Source: Prevotellaceae bacterium | Lineage (GTDB): Bacteria; Bacteroidota; Bacteroidia; Bacteroidales; Bacteroidaceae | Assembly: GCA_905371275.1 (NCBI GenBank) | Contig: CAJPLH010000135.1 | Span: forward strand, 1 to 5,443 | Length of the DNA: 5,443 nt | Reading direction: 5' to 3' | The notes under the pieces: model-generated | The model's database searches: none | What the model saw: the letters and a program-made list of their open reading frames with translations, nothing else | Told to the model about the DNA's origin: nothing | Made by a program: the position numbers and the translations under genes | Part shown: positions 1 to 5,407 of the stretch, piece by piece | How positions within the stretch are numbered: position 1 is the stretch's first letter | Layout: the number at the start of each line of letters is the position of its first letter

Positions 1-1
1 T

Positions 2-2005
2 CGCGGAGGAGCCGTCAAGGTGCGTGCACGAGTGGAAAAGCGCGATAGCACAACCATCGCCCTCACCGAACTCCCCTCCGGAAAAACGGTAGACTCTCTC
101 TGCGAAAGCATCAAGAAAGCCGCCGACAAAACGCGCATCAAAATCCGTCAAATCCAAGACTTCACCGCAGAGAATGTGGAGATTCTCATCCATCTTTCCC
201 CCGGTGTGTCGAGTGACAAGACCCTCGATGCCCTCTACGCCTTCACCGATTGCGAAGTGAGCATTTCCCCCAACTGCTGCATCATCGACAAAGACACTCC
301 GCGCTTCGTCACCGTCAAAGATGTGCTCAAAAGCAATGTCGACAACACCAAAGCCCTGCTGAAGCGTGAGTTGGAAATTCGCCGTGGAGAATTGTTGGAG
401 AGTATGATGTTTGCTTCCTTGGAACGTATCTTCATCGACGAACGCATTTATAAAGACAAAGCCTACGAAAATGCTGCCAACATAGACGCTGCATTGGCAC
501 ATATTGACAGTCGACTCGAACCCTTCAAAGCCGATTTTGTGCGAGAAGTGGTGCGCGAAGATCTCCTGCGTTTGTTGGAAATCAAGATGGCGCGCATCCT
601 CAAGTTCAACAAAGCCAAAGCCGATGAACTCATCGCGCGCATCAAAGCCGAATTAGCGCAGATTGACCACGACCTTGCCCATCTCACCGATGTCACCATC
701 GATTGGTTCACCACCATCTACGACCGATATGCTGCCGAACATCCGCGCCGCACAGAAATTCGATCCTTCGACACCATCGAAGCCGCTAAAGTGGTGGAAG
801 CCAACGAGAAACTCTATGTTAATCGCGTTGATGGATTTATGGGAACGGCCTTGAAAAAGGACGAATTTGTGGAAAACTGCTCCAGCATCGACGATGTCAT
901 CATCTTCTATCGCGATGGCACCTACAAGGTGACCCGAGTAGCCGAAAAAGTTTACATTGGCGAAACCGAACGCTCCAAAGCCGACAACAAGAAAGCCGAA
1001 ATTGTGCACATTGCCGTTTTCAAAAAGAACGACCAACGCACGGTCTACAATGTGGCTTATCGCGATGGAATAGACGGTCCGTACTATGTGAAGCGTTTCA
1101 ATGTGACGAGCATCATCCACGATCGCGAATACGATGCAACGCAAGGCGAACCCGGCTCTCGAATCCACTATTTCACTGCCAACCCCAATGGGGAAGCCGA
1201 AACCATCAAGGTCACTTTGAAACCCAATCCCAAACTGCGTCGCATCTCGTTTGAAAAATCGTTCAGCGAACTCGCAGTGAAAGGTCGTGGTTCTCGCGGT
1301 AATCTCCTCACCCGACTCGACGTGCACAAAATCACCCTCAAATCGCACGGAAGTTCCACGTTGGGAGGACGAAAAGTGTGGTTCGACCACGATGTGCAGC
1401 GGCTCAATTTTGATGAACGCGGTGACTATCTTGGTGAGTTCTATAGCGAAGATATGGTACTCGTAGTGCTGGAAAATGGTGATTTCTATACCACCAATTT
1501 CGACCCCAACAACCACTACGAAAGCACGGGACTGTTGCGCGTAGAGAAGTTTGACGAAACTAAAGTCTGGACAGCTGTGCTCTATGATGCTGACAACGAC
1601 AATAATCTCTATCTCAAACGTTTCAATTTTGAACGTGCCACTCAGGCTCGTCATCAGAACTTTATGGGCGACAATCCACATTGCAAATTTGTTGCCCTCA
1701 CCGACCAAGCCTTCCCACGTTTCCAAATCAATTATGCTGCGCCCGATGATTTCCGCGAACCGCTCATTGTGGATGCCGAAGAATTCATCGCTGTCAAAGG
1801 ATTTAAGGCGAAAGGAAAACGCGTCACCACCTTCAATGTCGCCTCTGTGGAACAACTTGAGCCTACTCGTTTCCCTGAACCCACCGACAATGCAGAAGAC
1901 GCTGAAGCCGACGATGAGGGTTTGCAACAAGATGCACCCACCCCCTCGCAGAGCGAATCGGACTTGATGGACGATTTGACAGGACAACTCAAACTCGGTT
2001 TCTAG
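2..2005 (+). CDS. parC: DNA topoisomerase IV subunit A, 5'-truncated by window edge
   Basis: This is the DNA-breaking and rejoining subunit of topoisomerase IV, which works with ParE in the cytoplasm to decatenate replicated chromosomes. The frame is open to the left edge, so the GTG at 20 is not a start. The 667 residues seen lack the N-terminal part of the breakage-reunion domain, including the catalytic tyrosine. Visible in order: the end of the core with FTDCEVSISPN (about residues 81-91), a charged helical stretch fitting the tower/coiled-coil (about 140-238), then a beta-rich C-terminal domain from about 255 with KKDEFVENCSSIDDVIIFY, GRGSRGNLLTR (about 427) and STLGGRKVWFD (about 451). 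It closes with an acidic tail (about 620-667) ending LKLGF. These blocks match Bacteroidetes ParC from memory, rather than GyrA with its QRRGGKG box. A charged stretch near residues 321-333 (SKADNKKAE) looks like a small insertion. A strong hairpin follows the stop; the next gene is convergent. Confidence 0.95.
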   Translation, partial: RGGAVKVRARVEKRDSTTIALTELPSGKTVDSLCESIKKAADKTRIKIRQIQDFTAENVEILIHLSPGVSSDKTLDALYAFTDCEVSISPNCCIIDKDTPRFVTVKDVLKSNVDNTKALLKRELEIRRGELLESMMFASLERIFIDERIYKDKAYENAANIDAALAHIDSRLEPFKADFVREVVREDLLRLLEIKMARILKFNKAKADELIARIKAELAQIDHDLAHLTDVTIDWFTTIYDRYAAEHPRRTEIRSFDTIEAAKVVEANEKLYVNRVDGFMGTALKKDEFVENCSSIDDVIIFYRDGTYKVTRVAEKVYIGETERSKADNKKAEIVHIAVFKKNDQRTVYNVAYRDGIDGPYYVKRFNVTSIIHDREYDATQGEPGSRIHYFTANPNGEAETIKVTLKPNPKLRRISFEKSFSELAVKGRGSRGNLLTRLDVHKITLKSHGSSTLGGRKVWFDHDVQRLNFDERGDYLGEFYSEDMVLVVLENGDFYTTNFDPNNHYESTGLLRVEKFDETKVWTAVLYDADNDNNLYLKRFNFERATQARHQNFMGDNPHCKFVALTDQAFPRFQINYAAPDDFREPLIVDAEEFIAVKGFKAKGKRVTTFNVASVEQLEPTRFPEPTDNAEDAEADDEGLQQDAPTPSQSESDLMDDLTGQLKLGF

Positions 2006-2041
2006 TCCTCATATTTTCTACACATACAATATATAATATAT

Positions 2042-2090
2042 ACGGAGGTGTTGCAAAACTCGTTTTTGCAACACCTCCGTTGGGTATTTT
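2042..2090 (+). terminator. Perfect 17-bp hairpin after parC, probable terminator
   Basis: Bases 2042-2058 pair without mismatch with 2064-2080 around the five-base loop CTCGT. The stem begins 37 bases after the parC stop. The loop side of the stem is AAAA/TTTT and the base is GC-rich (ACGGAGG/CCTCCGT). The downstream T-run is weak (TGGGTATTTTATT), so it may terminate in both directions or act mainly as a 3'-end stabiliser. A degraded relative lies at 3897-3929, which suggests a repeated palindrome family rather than a one-off terminator. Confidence 0.75.
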
Positions 2091-2191
2091 ATTAAGTGAT
2101 AAATGTAGAGTCTTGTGGGATAGTTGAAACGTTACCAAAACTCCATATCGAAACCAACTTTATGAAGTCTGTTCTTTTGTTATGTTATGGG

Positions 2192-2312
2192 GGTGTTTGA
2201 TAAAGGGATAAAATGCAAGGCGTTGAGATTGAGGCTGATGGGAGCGTACTGAAGTACGTGACCGAAGCCGAACATCGAAAACAACGCAGCAGTTTGCCCT
2301 TTATCAAGCACC
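2192..2312. repeat. 121-nt long imperfect palindrome between convergent parC and manC
   Basis: The outer arms 2192-2207 and 2297-2312 pair over 16 positions with a single T/G wobble (GGTGTTTGATAAAGGG against CCCTTTATCAAGCACC). The centre is CGTACT-GA-AGTACG (2245-2258). Between these lie further imperfectly complementary blocks, such as TGC..GGCGTTG against the complement of CAACGC.GCA, so the whole segment can fold as one long stem-loop. It ends six bases from the manC stop codon (2319-2321 on the plus strand). There is no T-run on either side, so it is not a classic intrinsic terminator. The pattern AAGGCG...GTAC..AACGCAGC resembles interspersed stem-loop repeats I recall from many bacterial genomes. 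A REP- or MITE-like identity is inference. The short ORF over it is not credible. Confidence 0.7.
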
Positions 2313-2318
2313 TATACT

Positions 2319-3392
2319 TTAACCAAATTCTTGTCCCAACTTCAGCTGAGCCGTGTTTGCCAACTGTCTCGTGTGAGCTGGTTCGTCAGTGGGAGTAATC
2401 ATCAGCATATTTCCCTCGAGCGCCACCACGAAGCCATCAAGTCCGCGCACCACAGCTCCCACCCCTTGAGGAAGGTGTACCAACGTGCGGCGCGTGCCTT
2501 GGAATATCACACCAGCACCGCCCACAGTCGCATTACCGTCGCCGTCAGTGTTGTGCACTTCTTTCATCACCGGCCACGAACCCACGTCGCGCCAACCAAA
2601 GGAGCATTCTTGCACCACCGTAGGCCAGTCGCGATCGAGGAGTGCAGAGTCAATGCTTGCGTATTCCGCAGCAGGGTAGTAGCGCGCCAATGCCGTTTGT
2701 GCCTCTTCTGTCGTGAGTTGCACAGCACTCAGGCCAATGCCTGGGAGCAATTCCGAAACGTGTGGCGCCATCGTCTGCACGTGCCAGAGGAAAAGACCCG
2801 TGTTCCACAGAAATTCCCCACTTTCCACAAATGTTTTAGCAAAATCGATGGGTGGTTTTTCTGTAAACGATTTGCGTGTGAAGCGGCAGTCGTCAATCGT
2901 CTGTCCCTTTTGCAAATATCCGTAAGCAGTGTTGGGGGTAGAAGCCTTGACACTCATCGCCAAAAACTGCGGATGTAGGCGCACATAGTCCAAGCCCTGT
3001 TCCAATTCCTGTTTGAAGGCCATTTCGTTGGTGATAAACTGGTCGGCAGGCGAAGCCACTATGCAAGCTTCTGCATCGCGCTGACCAATATACCACGACG
3101 CCCAAGCCGCAGCTGGAGCAGTGGACAACTGCGCCGGTTCTGCCAAAATCTGTTCTACCTTGAGTTCTGGTAGTTGTGTTTTCACGAGTGGAACATAGTC
3201 CGCAAACGTGGAAACATAGATATTTTCAATAGGTATGAAACGTGAGATGCGGTCGAAAGTGAGTTGCAGAAGAGTGCGACCCACGCCGAAGAAATCGATG
3301 AACTGCTTCGGATGTTGCGCACGACTCACTGGCCAAAGGCGGCGACCTTGGCCACCTGCCAAAATGATGCAATAATCGTGAGTTCTCATCAT
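2319..3392 (-). CDS. manC: Mannose-1-phosphate guanylyltransferase (GDP-mannose pyrophosphorylase)
   Basis: The cytoplasmic enzyme joins mannose-1-phosphate and GTP to give GDP-mannose and pyrophosphate, feeding mannose- and fucose-containing polysaccharides. With the start at 3392 the protein has 357 residues, usual for the family without a fused isomerase domain. It opens with the nucleotidyltransferase signature LAGGQGRRLWPVSRAQHPKQF-like stretch (residues 11-31). Then come EP..STAP (85-93), SPADQ (114-118), AYGYLQ (156-161), the sugar-phosphate FTEKP motif (176-180), LWNTGLFLW (195-203) and FGWRDVGSW (265-273), then a beta-rich C-terminus with VVRGLDGFVVA. ATG codons at 3392 and 3389 both fit the family N-terminus (MRTHDYCIILAGG). 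The frame continues to an ATG at 3470, adding a hydrophobic leader that I treat as non-coding. Several active-site positions deviate from the usual RNTAP and PSDH. The gene stands alone, convergent with parC; its promoter was not identified. Confidence 0.9.
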   Translation of the reverse strand: MMRTHDYCIILAGGQGRRLWPVSRAQHPKQFIDFFGVGRTLLQLTFDRISRFIPIENIYVSTFADYVPLVKTQLPELKVEQILAEPAQLSTAPAAAWASWYIGQRDAEACIVASPADQFITNEMAFKQELEQGLDYVRLHPQFLAMSVKASTPNTAYGYLQKGQTIDDCRFTRKSFTEKPPIDFAKTFVESGEFLWNTGLFLWHVQTMAPHVSELLPGIGLSAVQLTTEEAQTALARYYPAAEYASIDSALLDRDWPTVVQECSFGWRDVGSWPVMKEVHNTDGDGNATVGGAGVIFQGTRRTLVHLPQGVGAVVRGLDGFVVALEGNMLMITPTDEPAHTRQLANTAQLKLGQEFG

Positions 3393-3494
3393 TGAATGAA
3401 ATGAAATAACTACAGCGAATATAGCGATAAGCAATGATATGACGAAGAAAATAATAGAGAAATACATCATCAGACGAAGATTTTTGAGGAAAGA

Positions 3495-3526
3495 TTTGGT
3501 GGGAATAGAAAAAAGTAGTACTTTTG
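3495..3526 (+). promoter_or_regulatory. Bacteroidetes-type promoter for tRNA-Leu
   Basis: A -33 box TTTG (3495-3498) is followed after 20 bases by the -7 box TACTTTTG (3519-3526), an exact match to TAnnTTTG. Transcription should start around 3532-3535, about 25 bases before the mature tRNA. The -7 box continues TTTTGCATC, the same as in the methyltransferase promoter at 4558. Confidence 0.8.
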
Positions 3527-3557
3527 CATCACGTTCGCACTACTAGTGCTGCCAAAT

Positions 3558-3639
3558 GCTTCGATGGCGGAATCGGTAGACGCGTCGGTCTCAAACACCG
3601 ATAGGGAAACCTGTGCCGGTTCGACCCCGGCTCGAAGTA
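3558..3639 (+). tRNA. tRNA-Leu, anticodon CAA (reads UUG)
   Basis: The complete cloverleaf can be drawn. The acceptor stem is GCTTCGA (3558-3564) with TCGAAGT (3632-3638), closed by a G-T pair. The D arm is GCG/CGC (3567-3569, 3581-3583). The anticodon stem TCGGT/ACCGA encloses the loop CTCAAAC, with anticodon CAA at 3592-3594. A long variable arm (3602-3614, TAGGGAAACCTGT) is the class II mark expected of leucine. The T arm is GCCGG-TTCGACC-CCGGC (3615-3631). The discriminator is A3639. CCA is not encoded; CGA follows. Confidence 0.97.
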
Positions 3640-3645
3640 CGAAAG

Positions 3646-3680
3646 TCACTCTTTGACGCAAGTTGAAGAGTGATTTTTTT
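3646..3680 (+). terminator. Intrinsic terminator of the tRNA-Leu unit
   Basis: TCACTCTT (3646-3653) pairs perfectly with AAGAGTGA (3666-3673) around a 12-base loop, and seven T residues follow at once (3674-3680). The A residues before the stem can extend pairing into the T-run, so it may also work for transcription coming from the right. It lies seven bases after the tRNA. Confidence 0.85.
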
Positions 3681-3825
3681 GTTCTCGTGGAGCGTGTCTA
3701 TAAATATATGGGTTGGTGAAAGTTAATTTCACGGGGTCTGTGCGTGAAATGATGTTGTTTCTTTTGTTTTTCCTTTGCGAAGTGGGAGTTTGAGTGATTG
3801 TCGTCGGGCTACGCGATTAGGGAGC

Positions 3826-4156
3826 TGCTTCGCGCGCGTATATACGCGCACGCATTCCCAGAGTTTTTCATTTTTTGCTGTCACAAGTGTCACAAGGGAG
3901 GGTTACAAAACTCGTTTTACAGCATCTCCTTTATGAGAGAGTTCCTGAGTTCGAATGAGAAAAATGCTTAGTTAGTGGGGATGAAATGATGAAATTTTGC
4001 GTGCTGAACAGATGTTTTTATATTCCTTTATCGACTATTGTTTCTGGTAGTTCCCTATTTTATTGAAATATAATGAGATACCTTTGTAGTGTGACACTTG
4101 TGACAGCAAAAAACAAAAAATCCCTGTAATGTGTGCGTACGCGTGCGCGCGTAGCA
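3826..4156. repeat. 331-bp inverted-repeat element, MITE-like, no ORF
   Basis: Arms of about 69 bases (3826-3894) and 67 bases (4090-4156) are inverted copies. The inner 24 bases are identical (3871-3894 against the complement of 4090-4113, containing GCTGTCACAAGTGTCACA). The rest is diverged but collinear: an A/T block, then a CG/TA alternating tract, ending in TGCT and AGCA. The left arm also carries TGTCACAAG twice in tandem (3879-3896). The 195-base interior has no credible gene but holds a hairpin relative of the one after parC. No transposase is present, and only a weak possible 4-bp flank duplication (AGGG at 3819-3822 and 4157-4160) was seen. A non-autonomous mobile element is the simplest guess; a regulatory or structural repeat is the alternative. 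Confidence 0.6.
3897..3929. repeat. Decayed second copy of the parC-terminator palindrome
   Basis: This stretch aligns with 2044-2079: GGAGG, GTT.CAAAACTCG, TTTT.CA.CA.CTCC recur in the same order. The shared core is CAAAACTCGTTTT (3906-3918). Substitutions relative to the first copy are G-to-A or C-to-T type transitions plus two single-base deletions. They break pairs in the stem, so this copy should fold much less stably. Confidence 0.6.
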
Positions 4157-4265
4157 AGGGTATTGAGGTATGCTGATTGGTCGATTAGGAAGGATTTGCT
4201 ATTAAAGGGGTCGCAATTTATTTTTCTATCAAAAAAAATGCCTTGCACTTGTTTTTCTTCAACCG

Positions 4266-4365
4266 ACGTGTTGTTTTGATGAAAGTGACGTGTCGTTTTG
4301 TGGAAAACAACGTGTTGTTTTAATGAAAGTGACGTGTCGTTTTATGGAAAACAACGTGTTGTTTT
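4266..4365. repeat. Array of five 12-bp boxes at exact 22-bp spacing
   Basis: The box ACGTGTYGTTTT occurs at 4266, 4288, 4310, 4332 and 4354, always 22 bases apart, with T and C alternating at the Y position. The larger unit is therefore 44 bases, and copies 4266-4309 and 4310-4353 differ at only two bases. Boxes 3 and 5 sit in an inverted repeat with 8-bp arms, AAAACAAC-GT-GTTGTTTT (4304-4321 and 4348-4365). A 22-bp period is not a multiple of three, so it is not coding, and there are no unique spacers as in CRISPR. About two helical turns separate the boxes, so a protein could bind all on one face. This suggests an operator or iteron array; the function is inferred. Confidence 0.8.
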
Positions 4366-4393
4366 GCTTGAATGAATAACAGGTGTGTTTTTG
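4363..4393 (+). promoter_or_regulatory. Candidate promoter abutting the 22-bp repeat array
   Basis: A -33 box TTTG (4363-4366) is followed after 19 bases by TGTTTTTG (4386-4393), one mismatch from TAnnTTTG. The -33 box overlaps the last repeat box, so a protein bound to the array would touch RNA polymerase. The predicted transcription start is about 4400, fifteen bases before the ATG at 4415. Confidence 0.45.
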
Positions 4394-4414
4394 CAAGGGC
4401 ACTATTACGGACTA

Positions 4415-4507
4415 ATGACCGATGAGGTTGAAATAGCGAATAGGATGAGAAAAGAGTTTGCTAAAACTATTCTTTCGACAAAGCGAAGTGAATCCTGTTT
4501 CGTTTAA
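4415..4507 (+). CDS. Possible 30-residue charged peptide (small ORF)
   Basis: ATG at 4415 opens a frame of 30 codons ending in TAA at 4505-4507. The peptide is hydrophilic and rich in Lys, Arg and Glu (it starts MTDEVEIANRMRKEFAK and ends SCFV), with no signal peptide or membrane segment. I do not recognise it. Support is positional only: a plausible promoter at 4363-4393 would give a 5' leader of about 15 bases, and the repeat array lies just upstream. No Shine-Dalgarno is seen, which is normal for this phylum. The transcript could equally be a small RNA, or a leader extending into the methyltransferase gene, since no terminator lies between. Confidence 0.2.
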   Translation: MTDEVEIANRMRKEFAKTILSTKRSESCFV

Positions 4508-4557
4508 AACTTTGTAGGTTTTTCTCCTCAATGGCTGTTATTGCAGAATATATTGAC

Positions 4558-4565
4558 TATTTTTG
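4558..4565 (+). promoter_or_regulatory. -7 promoter element of the methyltransferase gene
   Basis: TATTTTTG matches TAnnTTTG exactly and continues GCATC as in the tRNA promoter. No clear TTTG stands 19-20 bases upstream; only a TTATTG lies closer (4538-4543). Transcription would begin near 4572. That places the in-frame TTG at 4541 outside the message and supports ATG 4607 as the start, with a leader of about 35 bases. Confidence 0.6.
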
Positions 4566-4606
4566 CATCAAGAAAAATCCTCTTTCTCTCTTATTCCTTT
4601 GTATTT

Positions 4607-5332
4607 ATGACGATTTCCCCTTTGCACGACCCTATGGGACAAGCCGTGCTCGACTATTTGAAAAACGGCAAAGCAGCAGCCATCACCGTTCGCTCCACTA
4701 TTTTCGATGATGACGAGATGCCCGTTGAACATCTTTTTCGCACTGTGGCCGAAATGCCCTTGTTGGAACGCGCTGCACTCAGTTATGCGCGTGGTCGAGT
4801 ACTCGATGTAGGTGCCGGAGCCGGATGTCACGCGCTGGCACTCCAACAGCAAGTGCCCGATGTGGTGTCGATAGACGTGAGTCCTGGATGTGTGGAAGCG
4901 ATGCGCTTGAGGGGCGTACAACAAGTGCATTTGGCCGATTTCTTTACAGATGATTTTGGACAGGATTTCGACACGGTGTTTATGTTGATGAATGGTCTAG
5001 GCATTTGTGGAGGACTCAATGAGCTTCCTGCTTTTTTCGCGCGTCTCGATATATTGCTCGCACCTGGTGGAAGTGTCATCACTGATGCTTGCGATTTGTC
5101 GTATATCTATGAAGACGAGGACGGATTCCTCGATCTCACGGGGGTGGAAGGATATTATGGCGAAGTGGACTATCGTATGAGTTATGAAGCCGTGGAGGGA
5201 GAACCTTTCAATTGGCTCTATATTGACAGCGAAACTTTGACGCTTGAAGCGCGAAAGTATAACTATGAAGTAGAAATTTTGCGCCAAGACACCACTTCTA
5301 CGGCTTATCTGGCGCGGATTACGAAAAAGTGA
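4607..5332 (+). CDS. Class I SAM-dependent methyltransferase, substrate unknown
   Basis: A 241-residue soluble protein predicted to transfer a methyl group from S-adenosylmethionine; nothing in it or near it tells the acceptor. Residues 1-63 form an N-terminal cap with DPMGQAVLDY (8-17) and DDDEMPVEHLFR (34-45). The Rossmann domain starts with motif I, RVLDVGAGAGCHALAL (64-79). Asp90 in VVSIDVSP is the acidic residue expected to bind the SAM ribose. DFDTVFMLMNGLGI (120-133) is motif IV-like, and LLAPGGSVITDACDL (150-164) is the motif V/VI strand. An acidic stretch YEDEDG and GYYGEVDYRMSY follow. The protein resembles a Bacteroidetes family with the DPxGQA N-terminus, from memory. The frame extends upstream to 4541, but that part overlaps the promoter and encodes a hydrophobic stretch, so ATG 4607 is preferred; ATG 4634 is possible. 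The gene is monocistronic as far as visible. Confidence 0.88.
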   Translation: MTISPLHDPMGQAVLDYLKNGKAAAITVRSTIFDDDEMPVEHLFRTVAEMPLLERAALSYARGRVLDVGAGAGCHALALQQQVPDVVSIDVSPGCVEAMRLRGVQQVHLADFFTDDFGQDFDTVFMLMNGLGICGGLNELPAFFARLDILLAPGGSVITDACDLSYIYEDEDGFLDLTGVEGYYGEVDYRMSYEAVEGEPFNWLYIDSETLTLEARKYNYEVEILRQDTTSTAYLARITKK

Positions 5333-5369
5333 TAGCCGATGTGTTCTTCGAGTGAGGTAAATGATGAAT

Positions 5370-5407
5370 GAAAAACCGCAGAAGATGACAGAAAACCGCA
5401 GATGATG
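5370..5407. repeat. Short degenerate direct repeat, about 21-base period
   Basis: GAAAAACCGCAGAAGATG (5370-5387) and GAAAACCGCAGATGATG (5391-5407) are near-copies in tandem, in the 110 bases after the methyltransferase. CCGCAG-AGATG motifs of this kind recur in intergenic DNA of this phylum, as I recall. No terminator hairpin or following gene start is clear before the window ends, though a TTTG at 5437-5440 could be part of a promoter. Confidence 0.4.

Larger units (their letters stand above)
3681..4540. other. 860-base intergenic region without a convincing long gene
   Basis: No frame on either strand gives a protein I recognise, and the few ORFs are short and low-complexity. From 3681 to 3825 I see only A/T-rich sequence with a small GTGAAA-GTTAA-TTTCAC hairpin near 3717. 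From 3826 to 4156 lies an inverted-repeat element, from 4157 to 4265 nothing distinct, from 4266 to 4365 a five-box direct-repeat array, then a promoter (4363-4393) and a possible small ORF (4415-4507). Confidence 0.75.

Noticed and set aside
653..1987. 444-codon open frame on the minus strand opposite parC
   Set aside because: It lies wholly antisense to a conserved, clearly recognised gene and its translation has no recognisable motif. Codon bias of parC explains the lack of stops.
2213..2398. 61-codon plus-strand ORF across the long palindrome
   Set aside because: It spans the palindrome and the end of manC, has no promoter, and resembles no protein.
2331..2978. 215-codon plus-strand open frame opposite manC
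   Set aside because: It is antisense to a conserved enzyme, and its translation is His/Arg/Ser-rich low-information sequence without family features.
3470..3661. 63-codon minus-strand ORF across the tRNA gene
   Set aside because: It overlaps the tRNA-Leu, its promoter and its terminator in antisense.
3640..3825. tRNA-associated integration site (attL/attR)
   Set aside because: No duplicated tRNA 3' end and no integrase was seen in the window, and the terminator directly after the tRNA is intact.
4060..4248. 62-codon minus-strand ORF through the right arm of the inverted repeat
   Set aside because: It runs through the alternating purine-pyrimidine tract and repeat core, with no promoter or family resemblance.
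4266..4365. CRISPR array
   Set aside because: The conserved box is only 12 bases, the intervening 10 bases are themselves repeated in the 44-base unit, and no cas gene is nearby.
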